Assembly: GCF_017812015.1 (NCBI RefSeq)
Contig: NZ_JADQTN010000001.1
Location: 660,501-724,500, forward strand
From: Pontixanthobacter sp. CEM42
GTDB taxonomy: Bacteria > Pseudomonadota > Alphaproteobacteria > Sphingomonadales > Sphingomonadaceae
DNA length: 64,000 nucleotides
Direction of reading: 5' to 3'
Part shown: positions 27,818 through 37,296 of the stretch, piece after piece
How the letters are laid out: each line of letters begins with the position of its first letter
Numbering within the stretch: the stretch's first letter is position 1
Made by a program: the position numbers and the translations under genes
Notes under the pieces: generated by a model
What the model saw: only the letters and a program-made list of their open reading frames with translations
What the model was told of the DNA's origin: nothing
Databases searched by the model: none

Positions 27818-29016
27818 CGTTGCAAGCCCCCATCTCTTAACAAACCAGCGTCCAAGGCGGTCGGTGTGATTGTGAGAATAGTGCCCGGCGCAGTGCCTTC
27901 GGGAACCGCCACTCTCGCGAAATTGGGCGCATAGCCTGTCTCGTCGCGTTCGGCGAGGACTGATAGTGGTTTGCCGACTTGCTCCGCGAGCCACGCATCG
28001 CGTTGGTGGGCCACATCGCTGCGGAGTTCAGCCGCGCGTTGCTTGATCAGAGAGCGCTCCAACTGCGGCATCCGCGCGGCGGGCGTGTTGGGGCGGGGCG
28101 AGTACGGGAAGATGTGGCCATGCACGATATCGACCGCTTCGATGATCGAACGGTTCTCCGCGTGCATTGCGGCATCTTCGGTCGGAAAACCGGCGATCAA
28201 ATCAGCACCAATGGCGATTTCCGGGCGGCGCGCTTTCAGCCGCTCGACCAAAGCAACGGCGTCGGCGCGCAAATGTCGGCGTTTCATGCGCTTTAGCATC
28301 ATATCATGGCCATGCTGCAGCGAGAGATGCAGATGTGGCATCAGCCGCTGTTCCTGCGCAAACAGTTCCTCCAGTAGTGGATCGATTTCGATCCCGTCGA
28401 GCGAGGACATCCGCAGACGTTGCAATTGCGGGAAGGCATTAAGCACCGCCTCGACCATTGTGCCCAATTCAGGCGTGTCAGGAAGGTCATGTCCCCACGA
28501 TGTGACATCGACGCCGGTGAGTACGACTTCAGGGGCGCCTTGCTCCAGATGCTTTTCGACTTGTGCGAGCACTTGCGGGATTGTCATTGACCGGCTTTTG
28601 CCGCGCCCCTGCGGAATAACGCAGAAGGTGCAGGCATGGTCGCAACCGTTCTGAACGGTGACGAAGGCGCGGGTGCGGCTCGGGACAATCGGTGTTGTTT
28701 CGACCGGCACATTCCATGCGCGGGGATCAAGTTTGGTGGTGTTGGCGATTAAACCGTCAACTTCGGGCATCGCGCTTAGCTGATCGCGTTCGATATCGGC
28801 TGCGCATCCGGTTACCAGCAGACGCGCATCTGGTCGTGCTTTGCGGGTTTTGCGAATGGTCTGCCGCGTTTGCCGAACCGCTTCCATCGTCACGGCGCAG
28901 CTATTAATGACGACAATATCGTCCTCGTCCGCCAGCATGGCCTTGATCTGCTCGCTCTCGGAAATATTGAGCCGGCAACCGAGAGAGATCACTTCTGCAG
29001 TGGCGGCTTTTGTCAC
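27814..29016 (-). CDS. mtaB: tRNA t6A37 methylthiotransferase MtaB
   Basis: Radical SAM enzyme converting t6A37 to ms2t6A37 in ANN-decoding tRNAs. The N-terminal UPF0004 domain has three cysteines (LGCRLN, NSCAVT, TGCAAD) and the radical SAM core has CDHACTFC. About 400 residues. GTG at 29016 overlaps the dapF stop (GTGA) and is preceded by GGGCGGA; an upstream GTG at 29031 lacks a ribosome binding site. The C-terminal TRAM region is short. Confidence 0.93.
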   Translation of the reverse strand: MTKAATAEVISLGCRLNISESEQIKAMLADEDDIVVINSCAVTMEAVRQTRQTIRKTRKARPDARLLVTGCAADIERDQLSAMPEVDGLIANTTKLDPRAWNVPVETTPIVPSRTRAFVTVQNGCDHACTFCVIPQGRGKSRSMTIPQVLAQVEKHLEQGAPEVVLTGVDVTSWGHDLPDTPELGTMVEAVLNAFPQLQRLRMSSLDGIEIDPLLEELFAQEQRLMPHLHLSLQHGHDMMLKRMKRRHLRADAVALVERLKARRPEIAIGADLIAGFPTEDAAMHAENRSIIEAVDIVHGHIFPYSPRPNTPAARMPQLERSLIKQRAAELRSDVAHQRDAWLAEQVGKPLSVLAERDETGYAPNFARVAVPEGTAPGTILTITPTALDAGLLRDGGLQR

Positions 29017-29831
29017 GCGTAATCCGCCCACTCGAATGAGCCACGGAAAGCTTCGGTTGCGGGGCCTTCCATAATGATCGATTCACCGTCTGCCCATTCA
29101 ATGTTCAGCTCCCCGCCGGGCAGTCGGACGCGCACCGGGGAGGTCACTAAGCCCTTCCGGATCGCGGCAACCGCCGTCGCGCAGGCGCCGGTTCCGCAAG
29201 CTTTGGTGAGACCCGCACCGCGCTCCCACACGCGCAAATTAATCGCGCCGTCACGAACATCAGCGACGTTCACGTTAATCCGCTCTGGAAATAGCGGGTC
29301 ATTCTCGATCTCTGGCCCGAGCCGATCGAGCGGTATCTCTTCGCAATCACGTACAAAGAAGATCACATGCGGGTTGCCAACATTTACAGCGGAGGGATTG
29401 TTCAGCATTTCCCATGACACGGGCATCGCTCCGGTGTCCATCGCATAGTCGAGCGGGATGCTGTCCCACTCAAACCTAGGAAATCCCATATCGACCCGCG
29501 CACCGCCTTGTGTGGGCGATAATTCGATGATCCCACCGCCAGTTTCTACCTTGGCAGGTTCTCCGTGGAGTAGGGCGACGGCCCGCGCGGCATTACCGCA
29601 AGCTTCCACCTCTCCGCCATCCGAGTTGAATATCCGCATACGGAAATCGGCGCTGCTTGATCGTTCCAGCAGGATAAGTTGATCGCATCCGACACCCGAG
29701 CGCCGATTGGCAAGCGCAGCTGCGCTTTGCTCGCTCAGGGTTGGCAATTCTGCCTCACGCGCATCGAGCATGATAAAATCATTGCCGAGGCCGTGCATCT
29801 TGATGAAGGGAATGCGCATTACCCAGCGCAT
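29013..29831 (-). CDS. dapF: diaminopimelate epimerase
   Basis: Interconverts LL- and meso-diaminopimelate for lysine and peptidoglycan synthesis. KMHGLGNDF at the N-terminus and the two catalytic cysteines in EACGNAARA and TKACGTGACA are intact. 272 residues from ATG 29831; ATG 29819 would remove four residues and suits family alignments about as well. First gene of the dapF-mtaB-ftsY-yciB chain, each joined by a short overlap. Confidence 0.96.
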   Translation of the reverse strand: MRWVMRIPFIKMHGLGNDFIMLDAREAELPTLSEQSAAALANRRSGVGCDQLILLERSSSADFRMRIFNSDGGEVEACGNAARAVALLHGEPAKVETGGGIIELSPTQGGARVDMGFPRFEWDSIPLDYAMDTGAMPVSWEMLNNPSAVNVGNPHVIFFVRDCEEIPLDRLGPEIENDPLFPERINVNVADVRDGAINLRVWERGAGLTKACGTGACATAVAAIRKGLVTSPVRVRLPGGELNIEWADGESIIMEGPATEAFRGSFEWADYA

Positions 29832-29891
29832 TTATGCATCGCCGGGGCTGCCGTCTAGTGGTGCGGTGTAGCCGGTGACCGGCTGAGGCGA

Positions 29892-31559
29892 TTAAGCGCG
29901 GTTGCGCTGTTGATCGATGGACTGCTCTTCGGTCGGGACATCATCGGCGCTATCTTCGGCAATTCCCAGCACTGCGAGCAGTCCGTGCGCGGCCAATCGC
30001 TTGCGCACATCGTCGGCGCTTTCCGGACGGCCATAGTGATATCCTTGGCCCTTCATCGCGCCTTTGCCGCGCAGGGCCTCGAGTATCCGCTCATCTTCGA
30101 TGCCTTCGGCAGTGACCGGCATCTCGAGCCCATCACCGAGCGAAATGATCGCAGTAACGATCTTCTCGCTCGCATCTTCCTCGTTCAGCTCTCCAACAAA
30201 ACTGCGGTCGATTTTCAGTCGATCGAACGGCAGCGAACGAAGCTGCGCCAGGCTGGAATAGCCAGTGCCGAAATCGTCCAAACTTATCTTCACACCCTGG
30301 TTTTTCAGGCTGGTAATCATCGAGCGGACGATACCAACATTTTCGTGAATGCAGCTCTCGGTAATTTCGATCTCAAGCCTGTTCGCCGGGAAGTTATGTT
30401 TGACCAGCATTTTGAGCAATTTCTGCGAGAACCACGGATCGCGCAATTGCACAGGGGATATGTTGACCGACAGCGTCAGCTTGGGGTCCCATTCCTTGGC
30501 GTCGGCGAAAGCTTGCTCGATGAGCTGCTCGGAGAGTTGAGCGATAACGCCAATCTCTTCTGCTACCGGGATAAAAATTGCCGGATTCACTAGGCCGAGA
30601 TCCGGTGATTTCCACCGTGCAAGCATTTCGAAACCGACGATCTCGCCGGTGTCCAGATCAATTTGTTGCTCGTAGAATGGCACGAATTCACCGGCATCAA
30701 CACCGCGGCGGATGCCGGTTTCGAGTTCGTTGCGAAAACGCAGTTCGTTTTCCATGGACGCTTCGAACCAGAAGTAGCGGTTTTTGCCGTGACCTTTTGC
30801 GTGGTACATCGCAATGTCGCTGCGATGCATCAGCAATTGACCGTCAGGTACTTCCTTGTCGCGCAATTGCGTGGCGACAGTGGTTGTTATCCCAACCGAC
30901 ATGGTAATCTCAACAGAAACACCGTCGATGTCCTGTGGCTTTGAAACTTTTGCGATTAGTTGCGATGCGATTTGATCGACTTTGTCCGGTGCGCGTTGAT
31001 CGAATGTCACGACACACGCAAACTCATCACCGCCCAACCGTGCGAGCAATGCGCCAGCAGGCAGCGTTGAGCGCATCCTCTCAGCGGCGGTTTTCAGTAC
31101 CTGATCGCCAACTTTATGACCGTTCAAATCATTGACTTGTTTGAAGTTATCAAGATCAATCATCAGGAACGCGACAGCTTCATGGCCGTCCGCAGCTCCG
31201 GCAATGAGGTCGTCGGTGGCTGGCATAATGCTGCGCCGATTGAGGCATCCGGTTAGCGGATCCGTCTCTGCCAGCGTCTGCGCTGTTTCTTCCGCTTTAC
31301 GGCGCTGCTCGATCTCGGAAACTAACTCACGATAGCGGCGCATGCCGAATATGATCAGGGCGATATTGAGGAGCAATGCGTTGATAATGAAGTTGTCCGG
31401 GCCTTCAGATCCCGACATCCAATTGCGCACGATTTGCGGGAGTACCGCACTGCCTGTGCCGATGAACATCAAGATCGCGGCGACAGCTATGCCGAGTGCG
31501 ACAATATCACGCTCTATACGCCGTTTAGCGTTGCTGAGATTGGTGCTCTTTTCCGACAT
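29892..31559 (-). CDS. membrane-anchored GGDEF-EAL bifunctional c-di-GMP protein
   Basis: Two transmembrane helices (about 18-45 and 55-73), a diguanylate cyclase domain with intact GGDEF at 176-180, and a full EAL phosphodiesterase domain. The EAL motif itself is EML (FEMLARW). The other catalytic positions are present: NISPVQL, EIEITES, DDFGTGYSS, LKIDRSF and TAEGIE. No RxxD inhibitory site precedes GGDEF (LPAG is found there). ATG 31559 (MSEKST) is preferred over TTG 31574. Net activity cannot be told. Confidence 0.93.
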   Translation of the reverse strand: MSEKSTNLSNAKRRIERDIVALGIAVAAILMFIGTGSAVLPQIVRNWMSGSEGPDNFIINALLLNIALIIFGMRRYRELVSEIEQRRKAEETAQTLAETDPLTGCLNRRSIMPATDDLIAGAADGHEAVAFLMIDLDNFKQVNDLNGHKVGDQVLKTAAERMRSTLPAGALLARLGGDEFACVVTFDQRAPDKVDQIASQLIAKVSKPQDIDGVSVEITMSVGITTTVATQLRDKEVPDGQLLMHRSDIAMYHAKGHGKNRYFWFEASMENELRFRNELETGIRRGVDAGEFVPFYEQQIDLDTGEIVGFEMLARWKSPDLGLVNPAIFIPVAEEIGVIAQLSEQLIEQAFADAKEWDPKLTLSVNISPVQLRDPWFSQKLLKMLVKHNFPANRLEIEITESCIHENVGIVRSMITSLKNQGVKISLDDFGTGYSSLAQLRSLPFDRLKIDRSFVGELNEEDASEKIVTAIISLGDGLEMPVTAEGIEDERILEALRGKGAMKGQGYHYGRPESADDVRKRLAAHGLLAVLGIAEDSADDVPTEEQSIDQQRNRA

Positions 31560-31733
31560 ATGTGATCCGGACAAAGTAATGCCCAGAATTCCCCCTTACG
31601 GCGCGACAACCCGAGCCTTATGTCGCAGGGCATTGAAGAAGTGGTTAATATGGCCAATGAGGTACCCTAAGGACTTGTACGGAGCGCTGTTGGAACTGCG
31701 ATCCGCAAATCGATAATCGACAGGAGCAATGCC

Positions 31734-32144
31734 ATGCCGCGATACTGGCTGATGAAATCCGAACCCGATGCATATAGCTGGGACGATTTGGTAGATGAGA
31801 AGGAAGGTACTTGGGACGGGGTTCGCAACCACCGGGCCAAGAATAATTTGGCGGCGATGGAAGTCGGCGATCAGGTTTTCTTTTACCATTCCAATGTTGG
31901 ATTGGAGATCGTCGGTATTGCCGAGGTGAGCGTGGCCGGGATCACTGATCCGACCGATCCGACTGGTAAGTGGGCCGCTGTAAAAATCGTCCCGAAGCAG
32001 AAATTACCTAAAGCGGTGACGCTAAAACAAGTCAAAGCCGATCCGAAACTCGCCGATATGGAACTGGTCAAATTGATGCGCTTGTCGGTTAGCGAAGTTC
32101 GCCCGGCCGAGTGGAAGCATATTCTCAAAATGGCCGGAGCCTGA
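31734..32144 (+). CDS. EVE domain-containing protein
   Basis: A single EVE domain of 136 residues: YWLMKSEPDAYSWDDL, GTWDGVRNHRAKNNL, MEVGDQVFFYHSN and EIVGIAEV. EVE domains have a PUA-like fold and are thought to bind modified bases in nucleic acids. AGGAGCAATGCC precedes the ATG. Alone on its strand here. Confidence 0.92.
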   Translation: MPRYWLMKSEPDAYSWDDLVDEKEGTWDGVRNHRAKNNLAAMEVGDQVFFYHSNVGLEIVGIAEVSVAGITDPTDPTGKWAAVKIVPKQKLPKAVTLKQVKADPKLADMELVKLMRLSVSEVRPAEWKHILKMAGA

Positions 32145-32251
32145 CTGCAGAGTAGCCGAATTTTGCATAATCGGGATGCTTAATGTCCCATCGTGCGACG
32201 GTCACAATTCCAGCACAGCGTGAAGGTTAGCGATGCGTTAACGCGCTTGGT

Positions 32252-32443
32252 ATGAGAAGATCACTAGTCCTCACTGATGAAACTGCGGGTCACCCGTTCC
32301 TTGCATCTTTAGCGCCACATATTCGGAAGGAAGTGCCGCCGGTTAAGGCGCGTGAAGGGCTGAGACTGACGCGCGATGATATTCGGGGTTTCGTCGCCGC
32401 TTATCTTGGATGCTTTGTCGCGGTGTCGATCTTTATCAGTTAG
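32252..32443 (+). CDS. small membrane protein, unknown function
   Basis: 63 residues, not recognised as a named family. A polar N-terminal half containing LTRDDIRGF is followed by a C-terminal hydrophobic helix (VAAYLGCFVAVSIFIS) that ends the protein, suggesting a tail anchor. No clear ribosome binding site. Its last 8 bases overlap the end of the converging MFS gene. Coding status is probable, not certain. Confidence 0.55.
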   Translation: MRRSLVLTDETAGHPFLASLAPHIRKEVPPVKAREGLRLTRDDIRGFVAAYLGCFVAVSIFIS

Positions 32444-33767
32444 CTTCCGCTTCGACGGCAGCTGCTGCTTCAAGCTCAGCTTTGTATAGTCGGCGACCTA
32501 ACCAAGCCGAGAACAGGCACATAAACGCGCTCATCAGCAGTTGTTCAGTGATCGAAATACCAGCCATATTGAGGCCCATCGCGGCAAGCGAACCAACAAC
32601 CATCGCGCCGGAATTTACGATGTTGTTAGCCGCAATTGTACGCGCAGCATGTTCGGGCGCTGCTCGGGTGGTCAAAAACGCGTAAAGCGGTACCACGAAC
32701 ATTCCGCCGGCCACGGCAATGCCCAGCAGGCTCAGCAACAAAAACGTTGCCATCGGCCAAGCGAGAAACTCGGTCACGCCGAGCATTTCTGTCGGCTTTT
32801 CCGCTCCCCATAAGACCGATACAAAATAGAACGCGACGACAAACAGTCCCATGAAGATGACCGAGATCGGTGAGTAACGGGCTGACACTTTGCCTTTCAG
32901 TAGAGCGTTGATAGCGACCGATCCGATGGCAACACCAACCGAGAAAACAACCAAGAATAAGCTAGCCACTGCAGGCTCTGCCATAATAACATTCTTGGCG
33001 AGCGGCACAAACTGGATGAACAGCACTGCGCCGATGGTCCAAAAGAAACTGATCGCCAAAATGGCGTAGTAGACTTCACGGTTGTGCATCGTTTCGCGGA
33101 TCAGATGGACCGATGCGCGAAAGATGTTCCAATCGAGCTTTTCCGGATGTCCCTCCTGAGGTGGTGCATCGGGCACTTGGCGGCTCACGAAATAGCCAAT
33201 GATCGCTGTAACGATGATCCCGGCCGCCGCATATTCGACTGCGATCCACCCGGCCAGAATAGTCCCGGCAAGAATGGCGATGTAGGTTCCTGCCTCGACC
33301 AGGCCGGTGCCGGCCAGCACTTCACCCTTCTTCAAATGTTGCGGCAGGATCGCATATTTGATCGGCCCTAAGAACGTCGATTGAACGCCTGTTAAAAACA
33401 AGGCGAGCAGCAGTAGAGGTATGGCGATTGCAGTAACTGCGATCCCTTTCCACGCCAGATACAGGCCGGTTGCGCCGATCAGCATCAGCAATATCTCGCA
33501 GGCTTTCACGGTGCGGATGATCTTCGCCTTGTCACGCATATCGGCCAATTGCCCGGCGAGGGCTGACAGTAGAAAGAAGGGCAGGATAAACAGTCCCGAC
33601 GCGACGGCACTGAATGTGCCCTCAGAACTGGGAGAATTATACACCTGATAGACCACAAACAGGACCATCGCGTTCTTGTAGAGATTGTCGTTGAAAGCGT
33701 TGAAAAGCTGAGTCACAAATAGCGGCAAAAAGCGCCGTTTACGCAGAAGATGCGTTGTTGTGGTCAT
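32436..33767 (-). CDS. MFS transporter, LplT-like
   Basis: Major facilitator protein of 443 residues with 12 predicted helices. The N-terminal LFVTQLFNAFNDNLYKNA and the GPIKYAILPQHLKKGEVLAGTGLVEAGTY block resemble LplT, the lysophospholipid flippase found fused to or beside acyltransferase Aas. No acyltransferase gene lies beside it here, so the substrate is inferred. GGGGATCC precedes the ATG. Divergent from pgsA. Confidence 0.88.
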   Translation of the reverse strand: MTTTTHLLRKRRFLPLFVTQLFNAFNDNLYKNAMVLFVVYQVYNSPSSEGTFSAVASGLFILPFFLLSALAGQLADMRDKAKIIRTVKACEILLMLIGATGLYLAWKGIAVTAIAIPLLLLALFLTGVQSTFLGPIKYAILPQHLKKGEVLAGTGLVEAGTYIAILAGTILAGWIAVEYAAAGIIVTAIIGYFVSRQVPDAPPQEGHPEKLDWNIFRASVHLIRETMHNREVYYAILAISFFWTIGAVLFIQFVPLAKNVIMAEPAVASLFLVVFSVGVAIGSVAINALLKGKVSARYSPISVIFMGLFVVAFYFVSVLWGAEKPTEMLGVTEFLAWPMATFLLLSLLGIAVAGGMFVVPLYAFLTTRAAPEHAARTIAANNIVNSGAMVVGSLAAMGLNMAGISITEQLLMSAFMCLFSAWLGRRLYKAELEAAAAVEAEAN

Positions 33768-33909
33768 GGATCCCCGCGCAAAAGCTTCTGGTCTGAAACC
33801 AGTAATTTGGCCGGTCTAAAGGTTTGCGGCGCTCGAACAAGGGCTAAGAGCGTGAACAAGATCAAACATGTGCTTTTGCGCTGTGCGATACTGCGGTAAG
33901 GGCGGCGTA

Positions 33910-34518
33910 ATGTTGACCCTGCCAAACATTCTGACTCTATCGCGTATCGTGGCGGTTCCGCTGCTCGCGGGACTGTTATGGTGGCCTGAATGGCGGCTCG
34001 GATACGCGCTGGCTACTGTGCTCTATGGCCTGATGGCGATCACCGACTATTTTGACGGCTATCTGGCGCGTTCGAGTGGGACAGTGTCCAAATTGGGCAT
34101 CTTCCTCGATCCTATTGCGGACAAGATCATGGTTGCTGCAGTAATTTTGGTGCTGACCGCGCAGGGCTATCTGCGTGGACCATATGTAGGCGATCTCCAT
34201 ATTATCGCCGGACTGATCATCTTGATGCGTGAGATCGCGGTGTCCGGACTACGCGAATTCCTCGCTGGTTTGCAGGTCTCGGTTCCGGTCACAAAACTCG
34301 CGAAATGGAAGACCACGCTGCAACTTATGGCGCTCGGGGCGCTAATATTGGGGGGCGCTGTGCATGGCCCACCACCGGTTCTGCTTGAAAATGCGGCGCG
34401 GCCGTTATCTGAGCAATGGATTCATTTGGTCGGGCTAGGCAGCCTGTGGGGTGCTGCCATCCTAACGGTGATTACAGGTTGGGATTATTTGCGGGTCGGC
34501 CTCAAACATATGGATTGA
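33910..34518 (+). CDS. pgsA: CDP-diacylglycerol--glycerol-3-phosphate 3-phosphatidyltransferase
   Basis: Makes phosphatidylglycerophosphate. The CDP-alcohol phosphatidyltransferase signature DYFDGYLARSS...GIFLDPIADK is complete. N-terminal LTLPNILTLSRI is typical. About 202 residues with several membrane helices. Start ATG 33910 follows AAGGGCGGCGTA; upstream codons from 33868 are unlikely to be translated. Confidence 0.95.
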   Translation: MLTLPNILTLSRIVAVPLLAGLLWWPEWRLGYALATVLYGLMAITDYFDGYLARSSGTVSKLGIFLDPIADKIMVAAVILVLTAQGYLRGPYVGDLHIIAGLIILMREIAVSGLREFLAGLQVSVPVTKLAKWKTTLQLMALGALILGGAVHGPPPVLLENAARPLSEQWIHLVGLGSLWGAAILTVITGWDYLRVGLKHMD

Positions 34519-34537
34519 GTGCCGGTGTAGAACGCCC

Positions 34538-34900
34538 TTACTCGATCATTCCTGCGGCTTGCTCGCGAATTTCAACCAGCGGAATGCCGAAGCGGTCACG
34601 CGGATCGTCGCGATCAAACTCTTCATCGTCGCTATAGCCGAAATGCTCGACAACTTTTTGATGTAACGGCAGATCGAACTTGATTCCGGCATTCTTGCCG
34701 AGGCGCCAAACAATCCGACCGGGCATGGCCACTTTATTGGTCAGCTTGATTTCGATTTCTGCGCCCTCTTGGGCATGCTCCTCTACAGTTTCGATCATGC
34801 AACCGCCGCTGGAGAGATTGTATAGCGAGGCGACAACGCCTTTGCCGTCAATCCGACAGTCGATTTCCTGATCAACTCTGAAGCGATTATATGAACGCAT
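34538..34900 (-). CDS. PilZ domain protein, likely c-di-GMP receptor
   Basis: 120 residues. The two halves of the c-di-GMP-binding signature are present: RSYNR (RxxxR) at residues 2-6 and NLSSGG ([D/N]xSxxG) at about 28-33. The beta barrel core with GRIVWRLGKNAGIKF follows, then an acidic tail. Convergent with pgsA. It could sense c-di-GMP made or degraded by the GGDEF-EAL protein 3 kb upstream, but no direct link is visible. Confidence 0.9.
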   Translation of the reverse strand: MRSYNRFRVDQEIDCRIDGKGVVASLYNLSSGGCMIETVEEHAQEGAEIEIKLTNKVAMPGRIVWRLGKNAGIKFDLPLHQKVVEHFGYSDDEEFDRDDPRDRFGIPLVEIREQAAGMIE

Positions 34901-35001
34901 GTCCCGACCCTGCTTTTTGTTTTTCTAGCCGGTAACGCGTAGCGCAGTATTCACAAATAAAGAGTAAATAGCGAACTTACGCGAAGCGCAGGCGGGCTCG
35001 T

Positions 35002-35898
35002 CTAACCTGCCTTTAATTCCTGTGCCAACAGCTTGAATTCATCCGCACGCGGTGAATTTTTGCGCCATATAAGTGCGATCTCGCGGCTGGGGTTTACTGC
35101 TTTCAACGGTCGGACAATGACATCGGTGCCCGTCAGAATCCCGGAATCGATAGCCATTTCGGGCAGCATGGTCATACCAAGATGATTATCGACCATTTGC
35201 ACTAGCGTATGCAGACTGGTGCCGATCATTGTCGCACTGGAACCAAGCTCCGGGCGGTTGCAAGCGGCGAGCGCGTGTTCCTTCAGGCAATGGCCATCTT
35301 CAAGCAGGAGCAGCTGGCCTTCGTCGATCATCGAGGCCGGTATTTCTTTTGGAGGATCGCGCGGATCGTCTTTCGGGAAGGCCACGAATAATTGATCGTT
35401 GGCGATATGCTCGGAATCGATCTCGCCCGCCGGGAAAGGCAGTGCCAACAGCACACAGTCTGCACGGCCATGATGAAGAGATTCAATCGCATCCGCGCTG
35501 GTTTCCTCGCGGAGAAACAACTTCAGGGCAGGGCGCTCTTTGCGAAGACGAGGCAAGATGCGCGGCAAGAAGAACGGTGCGATAGTCGGGATAACGCTCA
35601 TGCGTAGCTCTCCTGACAGGGGCTTGCCCGAAGCCTGAACGAGTTCGCTCAGCTCTTCCGCTTCCCGAAGCAGACGATGCGCTTTTTCGACAACCGAATT
35701 GCCGAGCGGTGTGAACCGCACCACGCGACGGCTGCGTTCCACCAGCGTTACACCAAGCAGCGTCTCCAGTTCGCGGATGCCAGCAGATAGCGTCGATTGT
35801 GAGACAAAACTTGCCTCCGCCGCACGCCCGAAATGGCCGTGCTCATGCAGGGCAACCAGATATTGCAACTGCTTGATTGTGGGGAGGTAGGTGCTCAC
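35002..35898 (-). CDS. oxyR: OxyR-type LysR peroxide sensor/regulator
   Basis: LysR-family activator of peroxide defence. N-terminal winged helix (about 5-65, with FGRAAEASFVSQSTLSAGIRELE). The redox cysteines are Cys204 and Cys213 in EDGHCLKEHALAAC, with the same 9-residue spacing as E. coli Cys199 and Cys208. 298 residues. Its GTG start overlaps the rnd stop (GTGA), so it is translated from the rnd transcript rather than standing divergent to a catalase gene. Confidence 0.92.
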   Translation of the reverse strand: MSTYLPTIKQLQYLVALHEHGHFGRAAEASFVSQSTLSAGIRELETLLGVTLVERSRRVVRFTPLGNSVVEKAHRLLREAEELSELVQASGKPLSGELRMSVIPTIAPFFLPRILPRLRKERPALKLFLREETSADAIESLHHGRADCVLLALPFPAGEIDSEHIANDQLFVAFPKDDPRDPPKEIPASMIDEGQLLLLEDGHCLKEHALAACNRPELGSSATMIGTSLHTLVQMVDNHLGMTMLPEMAIDSGILTGTDVIVRPLKAVNPSREIALIWRKNSPRADEFKLLAQELKAG

Positions 35899-37130
35899 TC
35901 TTCAGCAGCTGCACCGGCCTCTTCCGCCGAGGCCTCTTCTGCCGCATCTATCATATCGGCGCGCATATCGTCGACGCTGCTCATTACCAGCTTGCCGTCG
36001 ACCACCGCGAAACCAGTTTTTCCCTCGACCAGTGCGAGCGCGTCTTTGCCGAACACTTCGTAGCGCCAGCCATTCAGGATCGGCAGGTCGCGAATTCCAG
36101 CCGCAAGCGCTTCCATCTCATCGGACTTGGTTAGCAGGCGGCTGGCGACGTCAATTTCGCGCGCGCGGATTTTGAGTAGCAATTTTAGCAGGTCAGCAAC
36201 TAACGCGCCTTCTTTGCCGAGTGGGGCGCCGCGCTTGTTCTTAACCGGCATCTCTTCTTTCGGGAGCGGTTCCGCATCCGTCAGAATCTTCATCAGCCGC
36301 TTGCCAATGTCATTTTCGCGCCATGCATTGGAAAGCCCGCGAACTTTGGCCAGATCGGACTGCTTTTTTGGCGGATGAGCGGCGATATCTGCCAGCGTTT
36401 CGTCGCGCATGATGCGGCCGCGCGGGATATCCTTGTGTTGTGCTTCGCCCTCGCGCCACGCGGCCAGCCCTTTGAGGCGGCCAAGCACTTGCGGATTGCG
36501 GCCCTGCGAGCGGATGCGACGCCAGGCATTGTTCGGATCGTTGCGGTAATTCTCAGGATCCGCGAGCTTTTCCATCTCCGCATTGAGCCAGCCGCCGCGA
36601 CCTGTCTTGATCAGCTTTTTCAGCATCAGCGGGAAAATTTCGGACAGATAGGTAACATCACCAATAGCATATTCGATTTGGCGGTCGGTCAGCGGGCGGC
36701 GGCTCCAATCGGTGAAGCGTGCGCCTTTATCGACTGTGGTGCCGAGCCAACTCTCGACCAGATTGGCATATCCGATCTGCTCGCTCTGGCTGATTGCCAT
36801 CATCGCGATCTGGGTGTCGAAGATAGGGTGCGGGGTTTTGCCGGTGAGATTGTAGATAATCTCCACATCCTGTCCGCCAGCGTGGAAGATTTTCAGCACC
36901 TCCTCATTGTCGCACATCAGATCGAGCAGGCTGGTCAGATCAATGCCATCGGCCAGCGGATCAACAGCCGCCGCCTCTTTATCATTGGCGATCTGGACGA
37001 GGCACAGTTCGGGGTAATAGGTGTTCTCGCGCATGAATTCCGTATCGACGGTAACGAATTCGGATTGTGCAAGGCGGGCGACCAAATCATCGAGAGCTTC
37101 GGTCGTGGTAATCAAATCATGTATTTTCAT
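35895..37130 (-). CDS. rnd: ribonuclease D
   Basis: 3'-5' exoribonuclease for tRNA and structured RNA maturation. DEDDy catalytic residues appear in VDTEFMRE, FHAGGQDVEI and YAIGDVTYL. An HRDC domain (about 205-290) follows, then a second helical part and an Ala- and Glu-rich acidic tail. 411 residues. Divergent from aspS and coupled to oxyR downstream. Confidence 0.95.
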   Translation of the reverse strand: MKIHDLITTTEALDDLVARLAQSEFVTVDTEFMRENTYYPELCLVQIANDKEAAAVDPLADGIDLTSLLDLMCDNEEVLKIFHAGGQDVEIIYNLTGKTPHPIFDTQIAMMAISQSEQIGYANLVESWLGTTVDKGARFTDWSRRPLTDRQIEYAIGDVTYLSEIFPLMLKKLIKTGRGGWLNAEMEKLADPENYRNDPNNAWRRIRSQGRNPQVLGRLKGLAAWREGEAQHKDIPRGRIMRDETLADIAAHPPKKQSDLAKVRGLSNAWRENDIGKRLMKILTDAEPLPKEEMPVKNKRGAPLGKEGALVADLLKLLLKIRAREIDVASRLLTKSDEMEALAAGIRDLPILNGWRYEVFGKDALALVEGKTGFAVVDGKLVMSSVDDMRADMIDAAEEASAEEAGAAAEE

Positions 37131-37192
37131 GTCATTCTTTACTATGCGGGCGGAGTACCGCCACTCGGGACCCGCATCAGCGTTCTGTCACC

Positions 37193-37221
37193 TTGACAAA
37201 ACACCGCGGTTCCCCTGTTAG
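37193..37221 (+). promoter_or_regulatory. possible sigma70-type promoter of aspS
   Basis: A consensus -35 TTGACA is followed after 17 bases by TGTTAG, a weak -10. A start near 37228 would give a leader of about 70 bases before aspS. Confidence 0.4.
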
Positions 37222-37296
37222 CCCGCCCAGAGTTTAGAGCGAGAGCGCGAACGACGCGCCCTTAGCGCCATAGCGGCGAAATTGGAAAGATATTAG

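Noticed and set aside
31596-31889. Reverse open frame before and inside the EVE gene
   Set aside because: Overlaps the EVE coding region and has no start signal or motif.
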